A stretch of 64,000 nucleotides of DNA from contig CAVTGA010000002.1 of the NCBI GenBank assembly GCA_963734185.1, positions 2,728,001 to 2,792,000 on the forward strand, read 5' to 3'. Each line of letters starts with the position of its first letter. Position 1 is the stretch's first letter. Below, one piece after another: positions 7,749-15,692 of this stretch. A model generated the notes under the pieces. It was not told the origin of the DNA, did not search any database, and saw only the letters and a program-made list of their open reading frames with translations. Made by a program: the position numbers and the translations under genes. The DNA is from PALSA-894 sp963734185 (GTDB taxonomy: Bacteria > Pseudomonadota > Alphaproteobacteria > Rhizobiales > Xanthobacteraceae).

Positions 7749-8639
7749 TTAAGCCGCCGCCTGGTTGCCCTTGGGCTGCACCTCGGCGGTGTAGTCCTCC
7801 ATCAGCTGCTTGGTGATGGCAGCGGGCTTGAATTTCCACTGCGCGATCTCGGAGACGGCCGTGACTTCCGCCGCCGTGCCGGTGATGAAGCACTCCGAGA
7901 AGCCGTCGAGCTCGTCGGGCATGATGCGGCGCTCGATCACCTCGATGCCGCGGCGCTTGGCGAGATCGATCGCGGTCGCGCGCGTGATGCCGGCGAGGAA
8001 GCAGTCGGCGATCGGGGTGTGGATCTGGTCTTGCTGGATGAAGAAGATGTTGGCCCCGGTGCACTCCGCGACGCGGCCCTGCCAGTCGAGCATCATGGCG
8101 TCGGCATAGCCTTTGCGCTCGGCCTGATGCTTGGAGATGGTGCAGATCATGTAGAGGCCGGCGGCCTTGGCGAGCGCGGGAATCGTCGCCGGGTCGGGCC
8201 GGCGGTAGGTGGCGAGGTCGAGCCGGATGCCCTTCAGCCGTTCCGCCGGATCGAAATAGCTCGGCCAGTCCCAGGCGGCGATCGCCAGATGGATGGTGTT
8301 GGCTTGCGCCGAAACCCCCATCATTTCCGAGCCGCGCCAGGCGACCGGGCGCACATAGGCGTCCTTCTTGTTGTTCCGGTCGAGCACGAGCTGCTTGGCG
8401 GCGTCGATCTCGGCGACCGAGTAGGGGATTTCGAAATCGAGGATCTGCGCCGAGCGCTTGAGCCGCTCGGAATGCTCGGTGCCCTTGAAAATGGTCCCGC
8501 CATAGGCGCGCTCGCCCTCGAACACGCAGCTTGCGTAGTGCAGGCCGTGGGTGAGGACGTGCAGGTTGGCGTCCGCCCAGCGCACCAGCTTGCCGTCATA
8601 CCAGATCACGCCGTCGATCTTGTCGTAGGACTGCGTCAT
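7749..8639 (-). CDS. ilvE: Branched-chain amino acid aminotransferase
   Basis: A 296-residue PLP enzyme of fold type IV that transaminates Leu, Ile and Val with 2-oxoglutarate. Visible motifs: LTHGLHYASCVFEGERAY, YVRPVAWRGSEMMG, the PLP lysine in CTISKHQAERKGYADA near residue 170, and RVAECTGANIFF for the phosphate cup. Length is normal. It is divergent from the MarR gene, with a candidate promoter in the shared intergenic region. The start at 8639 begins MTQSYDKIDGVIWYDG, matching the family's usual N-terminus; a longer in-frame extension upstream is not conserved in character. Confidence 0.92.
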   Translation of the reverse strand: MTQSYDKIDGVIWYDGKLVRWADANLHVLTHGLHYASCVFEGERAYGGTIFKGTEHSERLKRSAQILDFEIPYSVAEIDAAKQLVLDRNNKKDAYVRPVAWRGSEMMGVSAQANTIHLAIAAWDWPSYFDPAERLKGIRLDLATYRRPDPATIPALAKAAGLYMICTISKHQAERKGYADAMMLDWQGRVAECTGANIFFIQQDQIHTPIADCFLAGITRATAIDLAKRRGIEVIERRIMPDELDGFSECFITGTAAEVTAVSEIAQWKFKPAAITKQLMEDYTAEVQPKGNQAAA

Positions 8640-8836
8640 GGCGTTCCTTCTGCGGATTCCGCGGCCGGCTTGGCTGGCAGCGGCGGCTGCCGGCGCGCGG
8701 CCGCTTTTGCGTCCTCGGGCAAGTCCCGATATGTTCGCCGGGCACGGAATTGGCCTTATGAGACCGCGCTTCGCGGACCGGCGCAACGACCGTCCGGAGG
8801 GTCCCCGTGAACGATCCTTTCGCTGAAGCGTGCGTC

Positions 8837-8865
8837 TGAGTAACAAACGAACCAAAATATGTCAA
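8837..8865 (-). promoter_or_regulatory. Candidate ilvE promoter overlapping the MarR gene start region
   Basis: On the minus strand TTGACA (8860-8865) begins two bases from the marR-type start codon, and a weak -10-like TTACTC or TACTCA follows at 16-17 bases. The -10 is poor, so this is tentative. The position would let the MarR protein control both itself and ilvE. Confidence 0.35.
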
Positions 8866-8866
8866 C

Positions 8867-9403
8867 ATGGCTGACGTAATTTTTAGCACCCTATCCGACC
8901 GGCCGGCGCCCGGGACCGACGCGGCCCCCGCCGAACCGCTGTGGGACGTGATCGAACTCCTGTTCTTCGCCTACCGCGACTTCGTCTCCGATCCCGACCA
9001 TGTGCTGGCGAAGTTCGGCTTCGGGCGGGCGCACCATCGCGTGCTGCATTTCGTCAACCGCAATCCCGGCCTCAAGGTCGCCGACCTGCTCGACATCCTG
9101 CAGATCACAAAGCAGTCGCTCGGCCGGGTGCTCAAGCAGCTCGTCGACCAGGGGTACGTGGTGCAGAAGGCCGGCGCCAATGACCGCCGCCAGCGCCTGT
9201 TGTACGTGACGCCGAAGGGCGAGGCGCTTGCGCTCAAGCTCGCCGGGCTGCAGACCGCGCGGCTCAAGCGTGCGCTCGCCGATCTCGGCCCCGGCGCGCA
9301 CGCAAACGCGCGCGCATTTCTCGCGGCGGTGATCAACGCGGAGAGCCGCGCCGCGGTATTGCGCTTCGTCGACCGGACCGATCGCGCGCGGCCGCGGGAC
9401 TGA
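8867..9403 (+). CDS. petP: MarR-family transcriptional regulator (PetP-like)
   Basis: A 178-residue winged-helix regulator. The DNA-binding part reads LKVADLLDILQITKQSLGRVLKQLVDQGYV, followed by the wing ANDRRQRLLYVTPKGEALA, which is characteristic of MarR proteins. It is followed 5 bases later by an OmpR-type response regulator. That MarR/response-regulator pairing is known as petP-petR in Rhodobacter; the gene symbol is assigned on family and order only, and no petABC genes are in the window. It probably binds its own promoter and the divergent ilvE. Confidence 0.82.
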   Translation: MADVIFSTLSDRPAPGTDAAPAEPLWDVIELLFFAYRDFVSDPDHVLAKFGFGRAHHRVLHFVNRNPGLKVADLLDILQITKQSLGRVLKQLVDQGYVVQKAGANDRRQRLLYVTPKGEALALKLAGLQTARLKRALADLGPGAHANARAFLAAVINAESRAAVLRFVDRTDRARPRD

Positions 9404-9408
9404 CCCCG

Positions 9409-10125
9409 ATGGGCGCTTCGATCGCATCGGTTGCCGCGCTCCCCGACAACGCTCCGCATCTGCTGGTCGTCGACGACGACCGCCGCATCCGCGACCTGTT
9501 GTCGCGCTACCTGCTGTCCGAGGGCTATCGCGTCACGACCGCGGACAACGCGCGCGACGCGCGCGCCAAGCTCGACGGGCTGTCGTTCGATCTCCTGATC
9601 CTCGACGTCATGATGCCGGGCGAGACCGGGTTCGAGCTGGCCAAGTCGCTGCGCGCCGGTTCGGCGGTTCCGATCCTGATGCTGACCGCGCGCGCCGAAA
9701 CCGAGAGCCGCATCGCCGGGCTGGAGCTCGGCGCGGATGACTACGTGGCGAAGCCATTCGAGCCGCGCGAGCTGTCGCTGCGCGTCGCCAGCATCCTGCG
9801 GCGCCAGCGCGCGACGGCGGCACCGGCGATCGAATCCGTGCGCTTCGCGGACTTCGTCTTCCATCTCGGCCGCAGCGAGCTCAAGCGCGGCGAGGAGGTC
9901 GTGCATCTGACCGATCGCGAGCGCGACATGCTGCGCATGCTGGCCGCCTGTCCGGGCGAGACCGTGTCGCGCCAGGCGCTCGCCGGGGGTGGCGGCGCGG
10001 TCAACGAACGCGCCGTCGACGTCCAGGTCAACCGCCTGCGACGCAAGATCGAGCGCGACCCCGCCAACCCGCTGATCGTGCAGACCGTGCGCGGGATCGG
10101 CTACCGCCTGATGGTCGCGCCATGA
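9409..10125 (+). CDS. petR: OmpR-family response regulator (PetR-like)
   Basis: A 238-residue response regulator. The receiver domain shows LLVVDDDRRIRD, the phospho-acceptor Asp in LLILDVMMPGE near residue 66, the Thr in LMLTARAE and the Lys in YVAKPFEPREL. The C-terminal winged helix ends VNRLRRKIERDPANPLIVQT, with RGIGYRL, as in OmpR/PhoB proteins. The last four bases overlap the kinase start (ATGA), so the two are translationally coupled and form a two-component pair. The symbol rests on synteny with the MarR gene. Confidence 0.85.
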   Translation: MGASIASVAALPDNAPHLLVVDDDRRIRDLLSRYLLSEGYRVTTADNARDARAKLDGLSFDLLILDVMMPGETGFELAKSLRAGSAVPILMLTARAETESRIAGLELGADDYVAKPFEPRELSLRVASILRRQRATAAPAIESVRFADFVFHLGRSELKRGEEVVHLTDRERDMLRMLAACPGETVSRQALAGGGGAVNERAVDVQVNRLRRKIERDPANPLIVQTVRGIGYRLMVAP

Positions 10126-11534
10126 CCAGCCTCGACCTCGGCTTGGCGACGCTGCGCTCGGGACTTGCCACCTTGCGCGCGGGGTTGGGTCGCGTCTACG
10201 ACGCCTGGGATTGGTTCACCCGCTGGCTCAAAGGGGTCATGCCGACCGGCCTTTATGGCCGCTCGCTGCTGATCATCGTGACGCCGATGGTGATCCTGCA
10301 GTCGGTCGTCGCCTTCGTGTTCATGGACCGGCATTGGAACACGGTGACGCGCCGGCTCTCGGTCGCGCTGACGCAGGACATCTCGGCTCTGGTCGACATC
10401 TACCGCAGCTATCCGCAGGACACCGAGCAAGGTACGCTGCGCCGCATCGCCGGCGAGCGCCTCGGCCTCATCGTCGACTTTCTCCCCGACAACGAATTGC
10501 CGCCGCCCGGGCCGAAGCCGTTCTTCTCGCTGCTCGACCAGGCGCTGTCGCGCGAGATCGGCCAGCAGATCAAGCGGCCGTTCTGGATCGACACGGTCGG
10601 CCGCTCCAACCTGCTCGAGATCCGCATCAAGCTCGACGACGCGGCGGTGATGCGCGTATTCGCGCGGCGCAGCGTCGCCTACGTGTCGAACGCGGAAATC
10701 TTCCTGGGGTGGATGGTCGGCACCTCGCTGGTGCTGATCGGCGTCGCCGTCCTGTTCCTGCGTAACCAGATCCGCCCGATCATGGCGCTCGCCGACGCTT
10801 CGGAGAGTTTCGGCAAGGGCCGCGACGTGCCCGGCTTCAAGCCGCGCGGCGCGCGCGAGGTGCGCCGCGCCGCACAGGCCTTCCTCGAGATGAAGCGGCG
10901 CATCGAGCGTACGATCGAGCAGCGCACCACGATGCTGGCCGGCGTGTCGCACGACCTGCGCACCGTGCTGACGCGCTTCAAGCTCGAGCTGGCGCTGCTC
11001 GGCAACGGCCCGGAGCTCGACGCGCTCAAGAAGGACGTCGACGAGATGGGGCGCATGCTGGAAGCCTATCTCGCCTTCGCGCGCGGCGACGCCGGCGAGC
11101 AGTCGGCGCCGACCGACATGGCGGCGTTCCTGGAGGAGCTCAAGGCCGACGCCGAGCGCCACGGCCACAAGACCACGGTGGTGTTCCACGGCCATCCGAT
11201 CGTCACGGTCAGGCCGGCGGCGTTCAAGCGCTGCCTCGCCAACCTGGTCGCCAACGCCGCGCGCTTCGCGCCCTCGATCGCGATCGTGGGCAACCGCGAT
11301 CACCGCTGGCTCACCGTCACGGTCGACGACGATGGACCCGGCATCCCCCCCGACATGCGCGAGGAAGTGTTCCGCCCGTTCCTGCGCCTCGACGACGCGC
11401 GCAACCAGGACGAGGGCGGCACCGGGCTGGGCTTGGCGATCGCGCGCGACATCGCGCGCTCGCATGGCGGTGACATCACCTTGACGGAGAGCCCGCTGGG
11501 GGGCTTGAGGGCGACGGTCCGGGTGCCGGTTTAG
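10122..11534 (+). CDS. EnvZ-like sensor histidine kinase
   Basis: A 470-residue membrane kinase. A first transmembrane helix lies near residues 47-68 and a second near 193-213, with a roughly 120-residue periplasmic domain between. A HAMP region is followed by the H-box GVSHDLRTVLTRFKLEL (phospho-His near 277), the N-box LANLVANAARFAP (near 372), G1 DDDGPGIP (near 402) and G2 GTGLGLAIA (near 433). It should phosphorylate the adjacent response regulator. The stop is 14 bases before the left half of a REP palindrome into which an IS element has inserted. The signal sensed is unknown. Confidence 0.88.
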   Translation: MTSLDLGLATLRSGLATLRAGLGRVYDAWDWFTRWLKGVMPTGLYGRSLLIIVTPMVILQSVVAFVFMDRHWNTVTRRLSVALTQDISALVDIYRSYPQDTEQGTLRRIAGERLGLIVDFLPDNELPPPGPKPFFSLLDQALSREIGQQIKRPFWIDTVGRSNLLEIRIKLDDAAVMRVFARRSVAYVSNAEIFLGWMVGTSLVLIGVAVLFLRNQIRPIMALADASESFGKGRDVPGFKPRGAREVRRAAQAFLEMKRRIERTIEQRTTMLAGVSHDLRTVLTRFKLELALLGNGPELDALKKDVDEMGRMLEAYLAFARGDAGEQSAPTDMAAFLEELKADAERHGHKTTVVFHGHPIVTVRPAAFKRCLANLVANAARFAPSIAIVGNRDHRWLTVTVDDDGPGIPPDMREEVFRPFLRLDDARNQDEGGTGLGLAIARDIARSHGGDITLTESPLGGLRATVRVPV

Positions 11535-11547
11535 GCTGGCTACTCTT

Positions 11548-11566
11548 GTAGCCCGCATGAGCGCAG
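11548..11566. repeat. Left half of a REP-type palindrome split by the IS element
   Basis: The bases GTAGCCCGCATGAGCGCAG form the left half of a palindromic repeat. The matching right half, CGACATGCGGG, lies at 13133-13143, on the far side of the IS element. The arms CCCGCATG (11552-11559) and CATGCGGG (13136-13143) are perfect reverse complements and would sit around a short loop if the element were removed. Confidence 0.7.
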
Positions 11567-11570
11567 ACCG

Positions 11571-11580
11571 TATGTCCTTT
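11571..11580 (+). repeat. IS left subterminal inverted repeat
   Basis: TATGTCCTTT, a perfect 10-base reverse complement of 13119-13128. It lies a few bases inside the inferred left end of the element. Confidence 0.7.
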
Positions 11581-11664
11581 TCTTGCTGAGGCGACTCGCC
11601 CTCGATGCAGTCGCGAGGGTTACCCGGATGGGCCGGGCAGAGCCTCATGCAAGGAGGGCGAGTC

Positions 11665-12789
11665 GTGAGCCATGATAGCGAAGCTTTCATAGCGTTTGAT
11701 ACGTCTAAGTTGCGCAACGCGGTTGCGATCGCGGAGGTCGGGCGGAGCGGTGATGTTCGTTTCCTTGGCGAGATCGACAACACCGGGGTAGCAACGGCCA
11801 AGTTGGCGAAGAAGCTTGCGGCCCAGTATGGGCGGCTGACGTTCTGCTACGAGGCGGGGCCAACTGGTTATGGGCTCTACCGGCAGATCAAGAGCCTCGG
11901 CCATGACTGCATAGTGGTCGCGCCGTCACTGATACCCAAAAAGCCTGGTGATCGGGTGAAGACCAATCGGCGCGACGCGCTCAGCCTGGCCAAGTTGCTG
12001 CGCGCCGGCGATCTCACGGCCGTCTGGGTTCCAGACGAGCGTCACGAGGCAATGCGTGATCTGAGCCGGGCGCGCGGTGCAGCCGTTGAGGATCTGCAGG
12101 GCAAGCGCCAGCAGGTCTCATCATTCCTGTTGCGACATGGTCTGCACTATCCGGGCAAGAAGACCTGGACCAAGACGCACATGATGTGGCTTGCAGGCCA
12201 GAAGTTCGCGCACGCGGAGCAACGCATCGCGTTCGAGGAGATGCTGTTGGCGGTGCGCCAGGCGCAAGAGCGCATCGAGCGCCTGGAGCAGGCAATCCGC
12301 GCTGCGGTGCCAGACTGGTCGCTCGGCGAGGTCGTGATCGCCCTGATGGCGATGCGCGGCATGGACCTGACCTCAGCAACCATCTTCCTGGCGGAGATCG
12401 GCGACCTGTCGCGCTTCCAGACGCCGCGCGAGCTGATGGCCTATCTCGGCTTGGTTCCTTCGGAAGACTCAACCGGTGACACCGTCAGGCGCGGCCCCAT
12501 CACCAAGACCGGCAACCGCCGGGCGCGACGTATCCTGGTGGAGTGCTCCTGGAGCTATCAGCACCTGCCGCGGGTGGGCAAGAAGAAGCTCGAGAAGGTG
12601 GCGGCCGCCCCGCCGGCGGTCCGCGAAATTGCCTGGAAGGCGCAGTGTCGGCTGAGCGCACGCTACCGGGCGCTGATCCGCAAGGGAAAGACCAAGCCTG
12701 TCGCCATCACGGCGATCGCCCGTGAGTTCGCCGGCTTCATCTGGGCCGTCAGTCGCGAAGTCACCCCGGCCCGTGCCGTGGCCGCATAG
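11665..12789 (+). CDS. IS110/IS1111-family transposase (DEDD recombinase)
   Basis: A 374-residue recombinase. The N-terminal RuvC-like DEDD domain shows Asp in FIAFDTSKLR, Glu in FCYEAGPTGYG and the Asp-rich KTNRRDALSLAKLLRAGD. The C-terminal Transposase_20 domain shows MRGMDLTSATIFLAEIGD and YLGLVPSEDSTGDTVRRG, which holds the family's conserved serine region. The GTG start at 11665 was chosen because AAGGAGG lies seven bases upstream. The frame looks intact, so the element could be active. These enzymes are guided by an element-encoded RNA. Confidence 0.9.
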   Translation: MSHDSEAFIAFDTSKLRNAVAIAEVGRSGDVRFLGEIDNTGVATAKLAKKLAAQYGRLTFCYEAGPTGYGLYRQIKSLGHDCIVVAPSLIPKKPGDRVKTNRRDALSLAKLLRAGDLTAVWVPDERHEAMRDLSRARGAAVEDLQGKRQQVSSFLLRHGLHYPGKKTWTKTHMMWLAGQKFAHAEQRIAFEEMLLAVRQAQERIERLEQAIRAAVPDWSLGEVVIALMAMRGMDLTSATIFLAEIGDLSRFQTPRELMAYLGLVPSEDSTGDTVRRGPITKTGNRRARRILVECSWSYQHLPRVGKKKLEKVAAAPPAVREIAWKAQCRLSARYRALIRKGKTKPVAITAIAREFAGFIWAVSREVTPARAVAA

Positions 12790-13118
12790 CGGGAATCCGA
12801 ACAAGGAAGAGCAGACGACCAAACATAGGGAGCCCACGCCGGGGCAGCGGTCCGGCGAAGATCATCTCGTGCAATGGCGGGAGCGTAGCCGCGGCAGGGG
12901 AATTCCAGATGTCGCTGTGAGGCCGATCGAGAGATCGACGCCCGTGCGAAGACAAGGGACAGCCCCAGACGGAGCTACGGATATGCGGTCGAACACGCGG
13001 ATAAGAGCAGGATCACCGACGTCTCAAGGCTGCGCTCCTACCATTGCACGATCATCGTATCCACAACCTCAACCGAACGCACGAAGGGGAATGGCTCGCC
13101 ATGGCTACGATCCTTGAC
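12790..13118 (+). ncRNA. Candidate guide (seek/bridge) RNA region of the IS element
   Basis: The 329 bases between the transposase stop and the right subterminal repeat hold no convincing reading frame. In IS1111-group elements this downstream region encodes the RNA that pairs with target and donor DNA. A small hairpin is visible at 12924-12937 (CGATC, loop GAGA, GATCG). The RNA ends and guide loops cannot be defined by eye, so this marks a region and not a mapped transcript. Confidence 0.3.
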
Positions 13119-13128
13119 AAAGGACATA
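13119..13128 (+). repeat. IS right subterminal inverted repeat
   Basis: AAAGGACATA, reverse complement of 11571-11580. Together they define the ends of the element. Confidence 0.7.
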
Positions 13129-13132
13129 AGAG

Positions 13133-13183
13133 CGACATGCGGGAAGAAAGATCCCGGGTATCGCTTCGCTCACCCGGGCCGCT
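13133..13183. repeat. Right half of the split REP and a second REP-like palindrome
   Basis: CGACATGCGGG (13133-13143) completes the palindrome begun at 11548. It is followed by a second hairpin with arms CCCGGGT and ACCCGGG around a GCTTCGC-type centre. Such paired palindromes are common between genes in Bradyrhizobium-like genomes. Confidence 0.6.
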
Positions 13184-13205
13184 GCGCCGCCCGGGACACG
13201 GTGAA

Positions 13206-13901
13206 CTACGCCGCCTTCTCTTCCGTCTCGTCGCCGTAGCGCCTGCGGCGCGAACGGCACAGCCGGCTCGGGCGGAAGCGGCACAGATCGTCGAGGAAGC
13301 CGGACCAGCGCGCCCCGCGCGCCAGGCCGCGGTCGAGCGCCGCCATGGTGCGGGCGAGCCCCGGATCCTCGTCGTCGACGAAAGTGCGCAGCACCGAGGC
13401 GAACAGCACCGCCATGCCTTGGGCGCGGATCATGCCGCGCGGACCCGCCGAGTCGATGCCGGCGGCGCTGAGCATCCAGGTCTGCGAGCGCGTCGCCAGT
13501 CCATTGAGCGCAAAGGCGAGGCCGGGATTGCACGCGGCCGAGCGTGCGAGCGAGCGGATCGCGGCCCGCTGCGGCACCATGGCTTCGAGCCGGCGCATCA
13601 GCACGTCGAACAGCCGCTCGCGCGGCGGCTCCTCGGCCATGTCGGCATCGCCGCCGCCAAGCACCTTGCGGTCGAGGTCCTTCATGTAGGCGGCGAGGAT
13701 GCAGAGCACGGAGGCGAACTCGCCGCGCAAGACCACAAGCGAGACACCGGCGCTCCTCGCGATGTCGCCGAAGCCGATGTCCTCGATGCGTTTCTCCGCC
13801 AGCAGCGCCATCAGGGCGGCGACGATGCGGTCGCGGTCGCTGCCGCTCGGTGCCGGGTTCTTCGGTTCTGGTGGGCGCGGGCGAGGGGGCTTGCGGGCCA
13901 T
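13206..13901 (-). CDS. TetR-family transcriptional regulator
   Basis: A 231-residue protein. The N-terminal helix-turn-helix reads DRIVAALMALLAEKRIEDIG then FGDIARSAGVSLVVLRGEFAS, matching TetR recognition helices. The C-terminal part is all-helical and has no ligand-specific motif I can name. A Pro/Arg-rich lead (MARKPPRPRPPEPK) precedes the domain, and the C-terminus is strongly basic (RRRRYGDETEEKAA). It is downstream of proC on the same strand with a 77-base gap. Its targets are unknown. Confidence 0.8.
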   Translation of the reverse strand: MARKPPRPRPPEPKNPAPSGSDRDRIVAALMALLAEKRIEDIGFGDIARSAGVSLVVLRGEFASVLCILAAYMKDLDRKVLGGGDADMAEEPPRERLFDVLMRRLEAMVPQRAAIRSLARSAACNPGLAFALNGLATRSQTWMLSAAGIDSAGPRGMIRAQGMAVLFASVLRTFVDDEDPGLARTMAALDRGLARGARWSGFLDDLCRFRPSRLCRSRRRRYGDETEEKAA

Positions 13902-13978
13902 GGCGGGCTCCTCTGCGGATGTCGCTTGCGGCGTAGTCTACGCCCTCAATGCCGGCACTTCCATGGCGGCTGGTTCCC

Positions 13979-14806
13979 TCACCCCGCCAGTTCGCGGGAG
14001 CGTCGTGTGGCCGCCGCAACCGCCTTGCGCAGCAGCGGATCAAGGCCATCGGCCGCCATCAACACGCCGAGCGCGGCCGCGGTCGTGCCGCCCGGGGAGG
14101 TGACGTTCGCCCGCAGGGTACCGGCATCGAGCGGCGAGCGATGCAGCAGTTCGCCGCTGCCGGCGACGGTTGCGCGCGCGAGCCGTGCGGCGAGATCGGC
14201 CGGCAGGCCGGCGGCTGCGCCGGCCTGCGCCAGGCTCTCGGCGAGCAGGAACACGTAGGCCGGGCCGGACCCCGAGACCGCGGTCACGGCGTCGAGCAGC
14301 GCCTCGTCGTCGACCCATTCGACCGCCCCGATTGCCGCGAGCAGGCGGTGCGCGAGCTGGCGCTGCTCGGGGGTGACCTGCCGGTTCGGCGCCGCGACCG
14401 TGATGCCGCGGCCGATGGCGGCCGGCGTGTTCGGCATGCTGCGCACGATGGCCGGACCGGGAAGCGCGCGCTCGAGAAAGCGCAGCGTCTTCCCGGCCAT
14501 GATCGAGATGACCAGCGTCGCGGCGCCGGCGAGCGGCGCGAGCGTCGGCACCACGGCAGCCGCGTCCTGCGGCTTGATCGCGATGACGATCACGCTCGCG
14601 TCCTGGATCGAAGGGTTGACGCGCACGCCGCGCGCCGCGAGCGTCGCAATCTCGTCGGACGGATTCGGCTCCAGCACGGCGATCCTGGCCGGATCGAGCC
14701 CGAGCGCGAGCCAGCCTTCGAGCATGGCCGAGCCCATCTTGCCGGCGCCGACCAGCACGAGCGTGCCGGCGAAATCGCGCAGGGTTGTCTGTGGTGCAGG
14801 CGCCAT
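13979..14806 (-). CDS. proC: Pyrroline-5-carboxylate reductase
   Basis: A 275-residue NAD(P)H enzyme that reduces pyrroline-5-carboxylate to proline, the last step of proline synthesis. The Rossmann motif is LVLVGAGKMGSAMLEGWLA. The C-terminal signature is clear: VSGSGPAYVFLLAESLAQAG and LRANVTSPGGTTAAALGVL. The start at 14806 (MAPAPQTTLRDFAG) lies 14 bases after the stop of the YbjN-like gene, so the two are likely one transcript. Confidence 0.93.
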   Translation of the reverse strand: MAPAPQTTLRDFAGTLVLVGAGKMGSAMLEGWLALGLDPARIAVLEPNPSDEIATLAARGVRVNPSIQDASVIVIAIKPQDAAAVVPTLAPLAGAATLVISIMAGKTLRFLERALPGPAIVRSMPNTPAAIGRGITVAAPNRQVTPEQRQLAHRLLAAIGAVEWVDDEALLDAVTAVSGSGPAYVFLLAESLAQAGAAAGLPADLAARLARATVAGSGELLHRSPLDAGTLRANVTSPGGTTAAALGVLMAADGLDPLLRKAVAAATRRSRELAG

Positions 14807-14820
14807 GACGCCGAGGCGTC

Positions 14821-15321
14821 CTACGCCTCGCCCGAGGTGTCGAACATGGCGGCGTCGACCGCCTCGCGCGCGCTTTTTCCGGCCCAGACCACGAACTGGA
14901 AGGCCTGATAGTAGCGCTCGCTCGCCTCGAGCGCGGCGTCGAGCAGCGCCTCGCACTGCGGGCCCGCGACCTCGACGCCGCCGGCGAGCAGCAGCGCGTG
15001 GCGGAACATCACGATGCCGTCCTTGCTCCACAGGTCGAAGTGGCCGACCCAGAGCTGCTCATTGATGATCGCGATCAGCGCCAGCACCTCGGCGCGCCGC
15101 GTCTCCGGCACCTTGAGATCGAACGCGCAGGCGAGATGCAGCGCCTCGATGTCGCCCATCCAGGTGAACGAGACATGATAGTCGGTCCAGCGCCCGCGCA
15201 CCGAGATCGCGAGCTCGTCGTCGCCCGAGCGGTCGAAGGTCCAGTCGTGCGTCGCGGCGAGGCGCTCGACCACGTCGACCGGGTTGCCTCGGCGTTGTCC
15301 TTGCAGCTCGATCAGCGACAT
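14821..15321 (-). CDS. YbjN-domain protein
   Basis: A 166-residue protein resembling the YbjN family, a fold related to type III secretion chaperones. Typical pieces are ELAISVRGRWTDYHVSFTWM, LIAIINEQLWVGHFDLW and GIVMFRHALLLAGG. In alphaproteobacteria the gene is usually placed just before proC, as here. Its molecular role is not established. The start at 15321 (MSLIELQGQRRGN) is preferred to a longer frame that runs into a dispersed repeat at 15346-15411. Confidence 0.8.
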   Translation of the reverse strand: MSLIELQGQRRGNPVDVVERLAATHDWTFDRSGDDELAISVRGRWTDYHVSFTWMGDIEALHLACAFDLKVPETRRAEVLALIAIINEQLWVGHFDLWSKDGIVMFRHALLLAGGVEVAGPQCEALLDAALEASERYYQAFQFVVWAGKSAREAVDAAMFDTSGEA

Positions 15322-15692
15322 GCCGGCTCCAGGCTTCGGTGCGGCTAGAGCATGATCCCGAAAAGTGTGCAGCGGTTTTCGGAAAAGATCATGCTCCACG
15401 AAGAGCTCTAGACGCGCACACACGCGGGGCACCGGCGAGAACCGCAAACTTGGGAACCGCGCTTCGACCGGCGCGTCGCCCCCGAATCACCCGCCGCGCC
15501 GACTATAGCCCGACCCGAGTCGGCGGACCAAAAGACGGCCTCCTTTGCCTTTGTTCCGGGATTCGGTTGCGCGACGCAACGCACGAATGCCGCCGTCCAC
15601 AGCGACGCATATGGAGCGTTTTCCGGCGAAGTGTGCAGCGGTTCGCCGCAGAAAACGCGACCATCTGAGTAATCGGGGCGCGTTGTCACGAA
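15322..15692. other. Intergenic region with two palindromic repeats, no gene
   Basis: This gap between the YbjN-like gene and prs holds a palindrome at 15346-15411 (TAGAGCATGATCCCGAAAAG, with its inverted partner ending GATCATGCTC) and a related one at 15614-15660 (GAGCGTTTTCCGGCG, inverted partner at the right). Nothing between them looks coding. Confidence 0.65.

Larger units (their letters stand above)
11567..13132 (+). mobile_element. IS110-family element, IS1111 group, inserted in a REP palindrome
   Basis: About 1.57 kb. It carries one DEDD transposase gene, subterminal rather than terminal inverted repeats (TATGTCCTTT at 11571-11580 and AAAGGACATA at 13119-13128), and a long noncoding tail after the transposase. 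All three are IS1111-group features. The ends were placed by rejoining the two REP halves outside the element, which leaves an uncertainty of one to three bases at each side. No target-site duplication is evident, as expected for this family. Confidence 0.75.

Noticed and set aside
10101..11801. 566-codon minus-strand open frame opposite the kinase and IS left end
   Set aside because: It crosses the IS boundary, which a real old gene would not do, and it mirrors the kinase frame.
15346..15411. AGAGCATGATC palindromes as rho-independent terminators
   Set aside because: They lack a following T-run and occur in either orientation and between divergent or tandem genes, so they fit dispersed repeats better.
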